Below, piece by piece: positions 56,260 to 64,000 of a stretch of DNA of 64,000 nucleotides. Numbering within the stretch: position 1 is the first letter of the stretch; every line of letters begins with the position of its first letter. A model generated the notes under the pieces. That model was given only the letters and a program-made list of their open reading frames with translations, made no database searches and had not been told where the DNA came from. This DNA comes from Acidobacteriota bacterium (GTDB taxonomy: Bacteria > Acidobacteriota > Vicinamibacteria > Vicinamibacterales > UBA8438): positions 1-64,000 of the forward strand of contig DQNS01000102.1 of NCBI GenBank assembly GCA_015659035.1, written 5' to 3'. The position numbers and the translations under genes are program-made.

Positions 56260-57252
56260 ATGGCAGACAGCAAGGTCTCGTCCACCGCCGCCAGTGTCGA
56301 CATGCGTGTGGCGCGACAGGTGCTGGAGATCGAGGCGGCAGCCATCGTGGCGCTCGTCGACCGGCTGGACGACCGGTTCGCCGCGGCGGTCCAGATGCTC
56401 GACGACTGCACCGGACGGGTCATCGTGACCGGCATGGGCAAGTCGGGCATCATCAGCCGGAAGATCGCCGCGACGCTCGCCAGCACCGGCACGCCGGCGT
56501 TCTTTCTCCATCCGGCGGAAGCGGTGCACGGCGACCTGGGTGTCGTCCAGGGGGACGACGTCGTCGTGGCGTTGTCGCACAGCGGTGAGACCGGCGAGAT
56601 CCTGCGATTGCTCGAGACGATCAAACGGGTGGGCGCCCGCGTCATCTGCCTGACCGGCGCCCCCGACTCCACCCTGGGGCTGGCGGCCGATGTCACGTTG
56701 GACTGCCAGGTCCGTATCGAGGCCTGCCCGCTGAACCTCGTGCCGACGGCCAGCACCACCGCCGCCCTGGCGCTCGGTGACGCCCTCGCGATGACGCTGC
56801 TGGTCAAGAAGGGGTTCCGCGAGGAGGACTTCGCCAGCCTCCACCCCGGGGGCGGACTCGGCAAGCGACTGTTGCGCGTCGACCGTCTCATGAATACCGG
56901 GCCCGACCTGCCCACAGTCGACAGCGGGACCCCGATGCGCGTGGTGCTGCGGGAGATGTCCGACAAGCAGCTCGGCATGACATGTGTGCTCGCCGCAGAT
57001 GGACGGTTGGCGGGCGTGATTACCGACGGGGACCTGCGGCGCCGGCTCGTCAGTGAGGACCGGTTGGTGGAGCGCACCGCCGGCGACGTGATGACGACCA
57101 GCCCGAAGACCATTGCCCCGTCGGCGCTGGCCGTGCAGGCGCTGCACATCATGGAGGCGCAGCGGATCACGTCGCTCGCCGTCGTCGACGACGATGAGCG
57201 CGTGCAGGGCGTGGTGCATCTCCACGATCTGTGGCGAACCGAGCTGTTCTGA
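56260..57252 (+). CDS. kdsD: Arabinose-5-phosphate isomerase
   Basis: 330 residues. The SIS domain (about 30-180, VTGMGKSGIISRKIAATLASTGTP, HPAEAVHGDLG, LSHSGETGEILRLL) is followed by two CBS domains (about 215-325). Supplies arabinose 5-phosphate to the neighbouring kdsA. Its TGA overlaps the lapB ATG by one base. The gene usually next in this pathway, kdsC (Kdo-8-P phosphatase), is not here. Confidence 0.96.
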   Translation: MADSKVSSTAASVDMRVARQVLEIEAAAIVALVDRLDDRFAAAVQMLDDCTGRVIVTGMGKSGIISRKIAATLASTGTPAFFLHPAEAVHGDLGVVQGDDVVVALSHSGETGEILRLLETIKRVGARVICLTGAPDSTLGLAADVTLDCQVRIEACPLNLVPTASTTAALALGDALAMTLLVKKGFREEDFASLHPGGGLGKRLLRVDRLMNTGPDLPTVDSGTPMRVVLREMSDKQLGMTCVLAADGRLAGVITDGDLRRRLVSEDRLVERTAGDVMTTSPKTIAPSALAVQALHIMEAQRITSLAVVDDDERVQGVVHLHDLWRTELF

Positions 57253-58472
57253 TGAACGAGTCGCTGTGGATGGTGGCGGTATTGGTCGCGCTGTTGCTGG
57301 GGCTGTCGGCGGGCAAGGCGTGGGAACGCTACAAGCTGCGCGAAGGCCGCTGGATCGACCGCCGGAAGGCCCGCGAGTCCCTACTCTACATCCTTGGGCT
57401 CAACTTCCTGGCCTCCACCCAGCTCGACCTGGCGATCGAAGAACTGACCACCGCGGCGAGAATAGACGGGGACGCGCTCGAGATCCACCTCATCCTCGGC
57501 AACCTCTATCGCGAGAAGGGGCAGGTCACGCGTGCGATCCAGATGCATCAGCAGCTGTTGCAGCGACCGAAGCTGACCAAGCTCGAACAGGCCTACGTGC
57601 TGCTGTGTCTCGGTCTCGACTTCAGACGCGGCGGGTTCGTGGACCGTGCGCTAGAAACGTTCACCGAGGTGCTGCGATCCGACCCTGACAACCAGTACGC
57701 GCTGCTGAACCTCGAGAAGCTGCACGAAGAGCAGCAGCAGTGGCACGAGGCGTACGCCATCCGGCAGCGGCTGGCCGCGCTGGCCGACGACGCGCAGAAA
57801 CCGAAGCATCAGGCCATTCTGGCGTTCCTCGAAACCCAGCTGGGGCTACAGGCCCTGACCCGAACCGAGGGAACGAAGGCGGTCTCGCGATTCGAATCGG
57901 CGATCGAGCTCGACGCCCGCGCCGTACCGGCCTATCTGAACCTCGGCGACGTACAGCGGCAGGAGGGACGACTCGACGAGGCGATCGCGACCTGGAAGCA
58001 GGTGATCCACATCGCCCCCGAACGCGCCTACCTCGTCTTCGACCGGATCGAGGCGGTGACCAGCGCCCAGGGTGACACCGAGCGGTTCCCGGCGCTGTGT
58101 CACCGGCTGATCGACGCGAACCCGCAGGACTGGCGGGCCCGTCTGGCGCTCGGACGTCATCTCGCGACACGGGGGCAGCCGTCCGAGGCGCTGGACCTGC
58201 TGTTCGACTCGCTCGTGCACAACCCGCATGCCATGTCGATCCATCAGGCGATCTGGCAGGCACTGGCGGCGCTCGGTTTCACTGAAGCGCGCGTGCAGCG
58301 CTACATGGAGCTGACCCGCGACGCGGTCTTCTATCTCGACCCGCACGTCTGCATGCAATGCCGCTACCGCAGCACCGAACTGCTGTGGCAGTGCCCACAG
58401 TGCCACGAGTGGAACACCTTCGTCGAGGAGCGGATGACGTCGGCCGAGAAGAGTGAAGACGACGCACCTTGA
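57252..58472 (+). CDS. lapB: LapB/YciM-like TPR protein with rubredoxin-type zinc site
   Basis: 406 residues. N-terminal membrane anchor (WMVAVLVALLLGLSAG) with a short cytoplasmic segment, about nine TPR-like repeats (for example QLDLAIEELTTAARIDGD and RLDEAIATWKQVIHIAPE), then a C-terminal metal knot CMQCRY ... CPQCHEW. In Enterobacteria LapB controls LpxC degradation and couples LPS output to assembly. Its position straight after the Kdo genes fits that role. Overlaps coaE by 20 bp. Confidence 0.9.
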   Translation: MNESLWMVAVLVALLLGLSAGKAWERYKLREGRWIDRRKARESLLYILGLNFLASTQLDLAIEELTTAARIDGDALEIHLILGNLYREKGQVTRAIQMHQQLLQRPKLTKLEQAYVLLCLGLDFRRGGFVDRALETFTEVLRSDPDNQYALLNLEKLHEEQQQWHEAYAIRQRLAALADDAQKPKHQAILAFLETQLGLQALTRTEGTKAVSRFESAIELDARAVPAYLNLGDVQRQEGRLDEAIATWKQVIHIAPERAYLVFDRIEAVTSAQGDTERFPALCHRLIDANPQDWRARLALGRHLATRGQPSEALDLLFDSLVHNPHAMSIHQAIWQALAALGFTEARVQRYMELTRDAVFYLDPHVCMQCRYRSTELLWQCPQCHEWNTFVEERMTSAEKSEDDAP

Positions 58473-59133
58473 GGAACCGGGCGGGCGTGTGCGCCGGGTC
58501 GTGCTGACGGGCGGCATCGCGACCGGAAAGAGCTACGTGCTCGACCGGTTTGCCGCGCTCGGCGTGCCGACGACCGACGCGGACCAGCTGGCGCACGCCG
58601 CCCAAGCCCCCGACGGTCCGGCGTGGCAGGCGCTGCGCGACCGCTTCGGCGCCGGGATGTTCGACGACCAGGGCCTGCTCGACCGCCCGAAGCTGGGCGC
58701 CCTCGTCTTCGCGGACAAGACCGCCCGCGCCGCGCTCAACGCCATTGTGCACCCGCACGTCCGGGTCGCGATCACCCGATGGTTCGTCGACCTCGAGGCG
58801 GCCGGAGCGCCGCCGCTCGGAATCGTCGCCATCCCGCTGTTCTACGAGAGCCCGCGCACCCAGGCGTTCCACCGGGTCATCGTCACCGCCTGTCACGACG
58901 AGACGCAGTTGGCCCGGGTGGTCGCCCGAGGACTCACTGAGGACGAAGCCGGACAGCGCATCAGAGCCCAGATCCCGACGCCTGAGAAGGTGCGGCGCGC
59001 CGACTACACCATCTGGACCGACGGCACCCATGCCGAAACCGATCGGCAAGTCGCGGAGATTTTGCGAAAGCTCAGGGTGGCACTGGCCGACCGTCAGGAG
59101 ACAGGAGCCAGGAGACAGGAGACAGGAGACTAA
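58453..59133 (+). CDS. coaE: Dephospho-CoA kinase with repeat-derived tail
   Basis: 226 residues. Last step of CoA synthesis. P-loop LTGGIATGKSYVLDRF, TTDADQLAH, IVHPHVR and IPLFYES are CoaE features. The start GTG 58453 overlaps lapB. The final 14 residues (DRQETGARRQETGD) are the translation of the heptanucleotide repeat (59096-59131), and the TAA stop is at the junction with the inverted-repeat element. A normal CoaE would end about WHLRKLRVAL. Confidence 0.93.
   Translation: MKTTHLEEPGGRVRRVVLTGGIATGKSYVLDRFAALGVPTTDADQLAHAAQAPDGPAWQALRDRFGAGMFDDQGLLDRPKLGALVFADKTARAALNAIVHPHVRVAITRWFVDLEAAGAPPLGIVAIPLFYESPRTQAFHRVIVTACHDETQLARVVARGLTEDEAGQRIRAQIPTPEKVRRADYTIWTDGTHAETDRQVAEILRKLRVALADRQETGARRQETGD
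59096..59131. repeat. Heptanucleotide tandem repeat inside the 3' end of coaE
   Basis: Units AGGAGAC, AGGAGCC, AGGAGAC, AGGAGAC, AGGAGAC, giving the longest run in the window. Period 21 bp in codons yields the RRQETGD peptide. Confidence 0.8.
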
Positions 59134-59310
59134 GGGCCCGCGCGCGAACAGGTTCCCATTTGGGCCGCCGATCCATCCCGTAGAGGACGGCGCTAGACCA
59201 TTCCGTACAGGGGTCGAATACTGCCGGCATGCTCCCTCCTCGCGCCTTGCAATGACCGGGCGCGCATGCGTACGACGCCCCCAAAAGGGACCTTATCCTT
59301 GGCGGACCTT
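59133..59310. mobile_element. MITE-like inverted-repeat element, copy 5 (long subtype)
   Basis: 178 bp, from AGGGCCCGCGCGCGAAC to ATCCTTGGCGGACCTT. Arms pair over about 35 bp with mismatches, including TTCCCATTTGGG with CCCAAAAGGGA. The centre has an insertion relative to other copies (AGGACGGCGCTAGACCATTC). Its first base completes the TAA stop codon of coaE. Confidence 0.7.
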
Positions 59311-59390
59311 GAGAACGCGGCTTAACAGCCACCTCTCATCGACAGCTGAGGCGAGCGCTAGTGGGCAGTTCTGGAAACCGCGCAGCCTCC

Positions 59391-59423
59391 TTCTTCCTCC
59401 TGTCTCCTGCCTCCTGCCTCCTG
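59391..59423. repeat. Heptanucleotide tandem repeat upstream of the sodium-dependent transporter
   Basis: TCTTCCTCCTGTCTCCTGCC and CTCCTGC units, about four, between element copy 5 and the transporter start. Confidence 0.65.
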
Positions 59424-59485
59424 ATTACGGCATCCCCTTTCGTGTACCCTTCTGTGGAATTTCGCCGGCATGACGAGGATGGCAG

Positions 59486-60862
59486 ATGGCGTCCACCGCT
59501 GAACGGGGCACGTGGGGCTCGAAGGCCGGGTTCATCCTCGCGGCCTCCGGCTCCGCCGTGGGGCTGGGAAACATCTGGGGGTTCCCAACCCGGGTCGGAC
59601 AGGGCGGCGGCGCCGTCTTCGTCCTGGTCTACCTCCTCTGCATCCTCCTGATCTGTCTGCCGATCATGGTGGCAGAGCTGGTCATCGGCCGGCACGCGCA
59701 GCTGGCGCCGGTCGGGTCGTTCGACGCAATCAGACCGAACACTCGCTGGTGGCTCCTCGGGGCTCTCGGAGTGCTGGCCGGCGCGGGCATCCTGTCGTTC
59801 TACTCCGTCATCGCCGGCTGGTCGGTCGCCTACATCTGGTTTGCCGCCACGGGCGCCCTGACGGGCGACACCGCGGCGGTCGGGACGTTCTTCGACACGT
59901 TCACGTCCAACGGTCCGCTCACCATCGGGCTGACGCTCGTCGTCCTCGGCGCGACCGCGGCCGTGCTGGTCGGCGGGGTCCAGTCCGGCATCGAGCGGGT
60001 CACCAAGCTGATGATGCCGGCGCTGATCGTCCTGCTCCTGGTGCTGGCGATGCGCGCGATCACGTTGCCTGGCGCCGCCGAAGGGCTCGCCTACTACCTC
60101 AAGCCGGACTTCTCACGCCTGTTCGACCCCGCGGTCATCAACGCCGCGCTCGGGCAGGCGTTTTTCTCGCTCAGCCTGGGCATGGGCGCGATGCTGACGT
60201 ATGGCAGCTATCTGGGCAAACGCGAAAGCATCATCACCGCGGCCTGCTGGGTCGTGGCACTCGACACCGCCATAGCGCTGCTGGCCGGGTTCATCATCTT
60301 TCCGTCCGGCTTCTCGATCGAGGGGTTCGACCCGAGCGCCAGCGGTCCCGGTCTGATCTTTGCCGTGTTGCCGCGGTTGTTCGCCACCCTGCCCGGCGGG
60401 CAGCTCTTCGGGGCCGCCTTCTTCATCCTGTTGACGATGGCGGCGCTGACCTCGACGATCTCGCTGCTCGAGGTCCCGGTGGCGCACTTCATCGACGCGC
60501 ACAAATGGCCGCGCCCCAAGGCGGTGCTGCTCGTGACCACCGTGGTCTTCCTGATCGCGATTCCGTCAGCACTCGCCAACGGCGCGGTCGGCGTCCTCGG
60601 CAGTCTACCCGGGCTCGGCACCGACTTCCTGAGCCTGATGGGCGTCATCTGGAATGACTTCGCGCTTCCGATCGGCGGTCTGCTGACCGCGGTGTTCGTC
60701 GGCTGGGTGTGGCGGGTGGACCGCGCCATCGAGGAGGTGGAGCTCCACGGTTCGCCGTTTCCGGGCCGCGCCCTGTGGAGCGTCCTGATACGGTGGGTCT
60801 GCCCGGTCGCGATCGCCGCCATCATCGTCTCCGCAGTCGTCTCCGCGGTCGCGTCGATGTAG
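59486..60862 (+). CDS. Neurotransmitter:sodium symporter (SNF) family transporter
   Basis: 458 residues, 11-12 membrane helices. GFILAASGSAVGLGNIWGFP, then QGGGAVFVLVYLL, is the unwound first helix that binds Na+ and substrate; the Arg of the usual WRFP is Gly here, as in a bacterial subgroup. LTSTISLLEVPVAHFID and SLMGVIWNDFALPIGGL follow. Imports an amino acid with sodium; the specificity is unknown. ATG 59486 has a GGCAG-like site only. Confidence 0.9.
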   Translation: MASTAERGTWGSKAGFILAASGSAVGLGNIWGFPTRVGQGGGAVFVLVYLLCILLICLPIMVAELVIGRHAQLAPVGSFDAIRPNTRWWLLGALGVLAGAGILSFYSVIAGWSVAYIWFAATGALTGDTAAVGTFFDTFTSNGPLTIGLTLVVLGATAAVLVGGVQSGIERVTKLMMPALIVLLLVLAMRAITLPGAAEGLAYYLKPDFSRLFDPAVINAALGQAFFSLSLGMGAMLTYGSYLGKRESIITAACWVVALDTAIALLAGFIIFPSGFSIEGFDPSASGPGLIFAVLPRLFATLPGGQLFGAAFFILLTMAALTSTISLLEVPVAHFIDAHKWPRPKAVLLVTTVVFLIAIPSALANGAVGVLGSLPGLGTDFLSLMGVIWNDFALPIGGLLTAVFVGWVWRVDRAIEEVELHGSPFPGRALWSVLIRWVCPVAIAAIIVSAVVSAVASM

Positions 60863-60873
60863 AGCAGAACACG

Positions 60874-60895
60874 AAGGAGACGGGAGGCAGGAGAA
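60874..60895. repeat. Heptanucleotide tandem repeat after the SNF transporter
   Basis: AGGAGAC, GGGAGGC, AGGAGAA, starting 12 bp after the stop. Confidence 0.6.
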
Positions 60896-60898
60896 ACT

Positions 60899-60955
60899 GG
60901 CCTGTCCGCCGCAGCCGTGGGAAAGGCGGAAGGGCTTTGCCGGCTGTCCGTGGCC
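60899..60955. repeat. GGCGGACA hairpin repeat, copy 2 (diverged, reverse orientation)
   Basis: GGCCTGTCCGCCGCAGCC and GGGAAAGGCGGAAGG match the reverse complement of copy 1 (39181-39226). A second GGCTGTCCG follows. Confidence 0.5.
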
Positions 60956-60998
60956 CACATCAAGGAGTCCTGGAACATCAGATGAGAGCGAGGGTGGT

Positions 60999-62390
60999 GT
61001 GAACGGATTGACGGAAGGAATCCAGGTCGTCGACGGCTTTGTCTGGCAGCCGTTCGCCATGCCGCTCGTGCTGCTGGTGGTAGGCGGACTGATCACCCTG
61101 ACGACCGGAGTGGTGCAGATCCGACGGTTCCCTCTCGCAGTGCGCATGGTGCTACGGAGCATACGGGGCGACAGCGCCGGAGAGGGCACGATTACGCAGT
61201 TCCAGGCGTTATCGACCGCACTCGCCTCGACCGTCGGCAACGGAAATATCGGCGGCGTAGCGACCGCCATCCTGATCGGCGGACCGGGTGCAATCTTGTG
61301 GATGTGGGTCTGCGCCGCCGTCGGGATGGCGACCAAGTACGCCGAGGCGGTCCTCGGTGTCCATCACCGCGTGACGCGAGAGACGGGCGAACTGGCGAGC
61401 GGCCCGATGTACTACATCACCGGCGGCGTCCCCCACATGCCTACCGGCAAGGTGCTGGCGACGATGTTCGCCTTTTTCGGAGCCTGTGGGGCGCTGTTCG
61501 GCACCGGCAACATGGCCCAGTCCAACACGGTCGCACGCACCTTCGTCGAGGCGGCGCGAACGATAGGGGGTGTCGACGTGCCCATGTGGGTCCCCGGTCT
61601 GCTGATCACCGTGGCGGTGGGCCTGGTCCTGCTGGGCGGCATCCACCGGATCGCGGCAGTGGCGGAACGGATCGTCCCCGCCATGATCATCCTCTACGTC
61701 GTCTCCACGGTCGCGTATCTGCTGGTCAACCTCGGCCAGGTCCCGGAGGTGTTCTCAGCGATCCTGTCCCAGGCGTTCTCACCCGCAGCGGCCGTCGGCG
61801 GGTTCGCCGGAGCGTCGATGGCGCAGGCGATCGCCGCCGGCGTGAGCCGCGGCGTGCTGTCGAACGAGGCCGGCCTGGGCACGGCGCCAATTGCACACGG
61901 CATCGCGAAGGTCAAGCACCCGGTCGACCAGGGCCTGGTAGGGATCTTCGAGGTGTTCATCGACACGATCGTCGTCTGCTCTCTGACCGCGTTCGTCATC
62001 CTGACCTCGGGGCTCTGGGCCGACCCGGCGTACCAGAACGCGAGCGGCGACCTGACGGCGGCGGCGCTCAGCACCACGATCCCCGGCGCCTCCCTCATCG
62101 TGGCCGTCTGCTCATTCCTGTTCGGGTTCTCCACCCTGATCGGCTGGTGCTACTACGGCGAGAAGTGCGTGGAGTTCCTCTTCGGCTCCGGCATCATTAA
62201 GCCCTACCGGCTGGCCTTCACGGCGTTGATCATGGTCGGCTCGATGGTCTCGGTACCACTCGTCTGGGCGCTCGGGACACTGCTCAACGGCTTCATGGCC
62301 TTTCCCAACCTGATCGGGATGCTGTTCCTGGTTGGTACCGTGAAACGGCTGACCGGAGAGTATTTCGGTGGCGAGACCGCGACCCTCTGA
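60999..62390 (+). CDS. Alanine/glycine:sodium symporter (AGCS family)
   Basis: 463 residues, about 11 helices. STVGNGNIGGVATAILIGGPGAILWMW is the AGCS signature, followed by KYAEAVLGVHHR, GMGNM-like FGTGNMAQSNTV, GVSRGVLSNEAGLGTAPIAHG and GWCYYGEKC. Takes up alanine or glycine with sodium, which could supply the glycine cleavage system. GTG 60999 start; weak Shine-Dalgarno. Confidence 0.93.
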   Translation: MNGLTEGIQVVDGFVWQPFAMPLVLLVVGGLITLTTGVVQIRRFPLAVRMVLRSIRGDSAGEGTITQFQALSTALASTVGNGNIGGVATAILIGGPGAILWMWVCAAVGMATKYAEAVLGVHHRVTRETGELASGPMYYITGGVPHMPTGKVLATMFAFFGACGALFGTGNMAQSNTVARTFVEAARTIGGVDVPMWVPGLLITVAVGLVLLGGIHRIAAVAERIVPAMIILYVVSTVAYLLVNLGQVPEVFSAILSQAFSPAAAVGGFAGASMAQAIAAGVSRGVLSNEAGLGTAPIAHGIAKVKHPVDQGLVGIFEVFIDTIVVCSLTAFVILTSGLWADPAYQNASGDLTAAALSTTIPGASLIVAVCSFLFGFSTLIGWCYYGEKCVEFLFGSGIIKPYRLAFTALIMVGSMVSVPLVWALGTLLNGFMAFPNLIGMLFLVGTVKRLTGEYFGGETATL

Positions 62391-62417
62391 ACTCTCACGC
62401 CTGCAGACTGCGGGCGC

Positions 62418-63059
62418 TCAGGACCCGCCTAGCGCGTCCACGTACTCACGGACGCGGCATGCGGGATCGCCGCCTACCAGCAGGTCTGCGATGAGGGCGA
62501 CCGAGGCGGCGCCGGCCGCGATGACATCGGGTGCCGTGGCCAGTGTGATGCCCCCGATCGCCACCACCGGCCGCGTTCCGACCACCGCACTCGTTCGACG
62601 CACCGCCTCCAACCCGACCGCGGCGTGCCCGGTATCCTTGGTTCGGGTGTCGTAGACCGGTCCGATCGCCAGATAGCTCACCGGCTGCCGCACGGCCGCG
62701 TCGACCTGCTGCGCATTGTGGGTCGAGACCCCGATGAGGGCCGTCGACCCCAGAAGCCGGCGCGCCGCCTCGATCGGCAGGTCGTGCTGTCCCAGATGCA
62801 CGCCGTCGGCGCCCGCCATCAGCGCCAGATCACACCGATCGTTCACGATGACCCGCGCGCCGAGGGGCGCCGCCAGCCGGACGATTTCCTGGCACCAGCC
62901 GAGTTGGGTCGCCGCATCGACACCCCACGCACGCAGCTGGACGAGACGCGCCCCGCCGTCCAGGTAGGCACGCGCCAGATCGGGGGGCGTCCAACCGGCG
63001 CGTGCCGCCACCCCGGCATCCACGATGGCGTACAACCGAGACCAGACGCTCACGGTCAC
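62418..63059 (-). CDS. thiE: Thiamine-phosphate synthase
   Basis: 213 residues. Joins the pyrimidine and thiazole halves of thiamine. VQLRAWGVDAATQ (pyrophosphate contact, usual QLRxK has Trp-Gly here), VIVNDRCDLALMAGADGVHLGQHDLP, STHNAQQVDAA, AIGPVYDTRTKDTGHAAVGL and VVAIGGITLATAPDVIAAGA match ThiE. GTG 63059 overlaps the accC stop by 4 bp (GTGA). The Lys of QLRxKd is absent (RAWG), so activity depends on the rest of the site. Confidence 0.88.
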   Translation of the reverse strand: MTVSVWSRLYAIVDAGVAARAGWTPPDLARAYLDGGARLVQLRAWGVDAATQLGWCQEIVRLAAPLGARVIVNDRCDLALMAGADGVHLGQHDLPIEAARRLLGSTALIGVSTHNAQQVDAAVRQPVSYLAIGPVYDTRTKDTGHAAVGLEAVRRTSAVVGTRPVVAIGGITLATAPDVIAAGAASVALIADLLVGGDPACRVREYVDALGGS

Positions 63060-64000
63060 TCGCCGGGGCGGGCCGGAGGGACGAACCGCTCCAGAAACGC
63101 GGTCGTGAAGCGGCCCTCGAGGAAATCGGGGTCTCGAAGAATCCGGAGGTGCAGCGGGATGGTCGTCTCGATGCCTTCGATGACCATCATCTCGAGCGCG
63201 CGCCGCATCCGGTCGATCGCCTCCGGGCGGTCTCGGCCGTGCGCGATGACCTTCGCCAGCAGCGAGTCGTAGTGGGGCGACACCGTGCAGTCTGCATGCG
63301 CGAATGTATCGACCCGGATCCCGGGCCCTCCCGGCACACTGAAGGTGCGGATGAGGCCGGGGCTCGGCGCGAAGGTCTCCGGGTGCTCCGCGTTCACCCG
63401 GCACTCGATCGCGTGCCCGGTGAACCGGACATCCGCCTGTCGGAACGACAGCGGTTCCCCGCTCGCGATCCGGATCTGCTCCTTGACGATGTCCACCCCG
63501 GTCACCATCTCCGTGATCGGATGCTCCACCTGGAGCCGGGCGTTCGCCTCCATGAAGTAGAAGCGGCTCCGCGCGTCCATCAAGAATTCGAACGTCCCGG
63601 CGTTGACATACCTGACCGCCCACGCCGCCTTCGCCACGAGTTTGCCCATCCGCTCGCGCACCCGGTCGCTCAGCTCGAGCGATGGGGTCTCCTCGAGCAC
63701 CTTCTGGTGCCGGCGCTGCAACGTGCACTCCCGCTCGCCGAGATGCACCGTGGTCCCGCCCTCGTCGGCCAGCACCTGGAACTCGATGTGCCGGGCCTCT
63801 TCGACGTAGATCTCCAGATAGACCCGCGGGTCGCCGAACGCCGCCTCCGCTTCGCGACGAGCGGTCAGAAACGCGTCCTCCAGCTCGTCGGCGTCTCCGA
63901 CGACCCGCATGCCACGACCCCCACCGCCCGATGTCGCCTTGATGATGACCGGGTAGCCGAGCCGCCGCGCCGCCCGACGCGCCGCCTTCACATCCTTGAG
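63056..64000 (-). CDS. accC: Biotin carboxylase subunit of acetyl-CoA carboxylase, cut by window edge
   Basis: About 315 C-terminal residues are visible. The ATP-grasp core has KATSGGGGRGMRVV (glycine-rich loop), YVEEARHIEFQVLAD, ECTLQRRHQKVLEETPS, and FMEANARLQVEHPITEMVTGVD with the catalytic Glu/Asn/Arg. The biotin-carboxylase C-terminal domain follows (GHAIECRVNAEHPETFAPSPG, SPHYDSLLAKVIAHG). The N-terminal domain is beyond the right edge. Stop TGA overlaps the thiE start. Confidence 0.95.
   Translation of the reverse strand, partial: LKDVKAARRAARRLGYPVIIKATSGGGGRGMRVVGDADELEDAFLTARREAEAAFGDPRVYLEIYVEEARHIEFQVLADEGGTTVHLGERECTLQRRHQKVLEETPSLELSDRVRERMGKLVAKAAWAVRYVNAGTFEFLMDARSRFYFMEANARLQVEHPITEMVTGVDIVKEQIRIASGEPLSFRQADVRFTGHAIECRVNAEHPETFAPSPGLIRTFSVPGGPGIRVDTFAHADCTVSPHYDSLLAKVIAHGRDRPEAIDRMRRALEMMVIEGIETTIPLHLRILRDPDFLEGRFTTAFLERFVPPARPGE

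Noticed and set aside
60863-60998. Glycine riboswitch upstream of the alanine/glycine symporter
   Set aside because: The region is filled by heptamer and hairpin repeats and lacks GCCGAAGG or CTCTCAGG blocks.

Overview
The window is a GC-rich (roughly two thirds G+C by eye), gene-dense bacterial chromosome segment of core metabolism. It contains no ribosomal genes, phage, CRISPR array or transposase gene. Gene content suggests a Gram-negative, aerobically respiring heterotroph: Kdo and LapB for LPS, a split cytochrome b/Rieske complex with an octahaem cytochrome, 2-oxoacid:ferredoxin oxidoreductase, M2 peptidase and DUF6351 lipoproteins. I infer an Acidobacteriota lineage of the Vicinamibacteria type. 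This rests on gene content and repeat style only, because no marker gene is present.

Layout. 1-2.9 kb: glycine cleavage genes gcvT-gcvH-gcvP (gcvP runs off the left edge), preceded by a possible decayed glycine riboswitch. 3.2-8.7 kb: a sigma-54-type activator with an altered GAFTGA loop, a PilZ/pseudopilin/ComEA cluster, a YdjM-type membrane protein, a secreted metallo-beta-lactamase-fold protein and a Rieske ferredoxin. 8.9-15.7 kb: a shortened STAS protein, lactate permease, a cupin, and the lipoproteins DUF6351 and M2 peptidyl-dipeptidase. 15.8-24.7 kb: glpK, purA, an orphan P-loop protein, a DUF2007-RNase III fusion, a SpoIIE-type phosphatase, cutA and an ftsB-like gene. 24.8-30.7 kb: initiator tRNA with promoter and terminator, acyl-CoA dehydrogenase, a frameshifted PII gene, tartrate/malate dehydrogenase, a CoA-transferase and an enoyl-CoA hydratase. 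30.7-35.1 kb: pgi-rpiB and the divergent NAD-salvage pair pncB/pncA. 35.2-41.8 kb: a respiratory operon (HEAT protein, Rieske, cytochrome b in two pieces, octahaem cytochrome c). 42-49.9 kb: dcd, ndk, korAB, sucCD and mdh, giving a ferredoxin-linked route from 2-oxoglutarate to succinate plus malate oxidation. 50.4-59.1 kb: serA, a GspC/PilP-like gene, and the tightly packed kdsB-pyrG-kdsA-kdsD-lapB-coaE run. 59.5-64 kb: two sodium-coupled amino-acid transporters, thiE and accC (runs off the right edge).

The least explained content lies between the genes. Five dispersed repeat classes recur: (1) five copies of a 158-178 bp MITE-like element with terminal inverted repeats; (2) two copies of a CTAG-ended hairpin; (3) degenerate heptanucleotide tandem repeats at about 14 loci; (4) three copies of a GTGAGGG-type REP-like sequence; (5) two copies of a GGCGGACA hairpin. 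They repeatedly sit on the 3' ends of genes. They supply the stop codons of ftsB, coaE, pncB and korB, and they encode extra C-terminal tails on CutA, CoaE and SucC. I regard this habit as the most unusual biology in the window.
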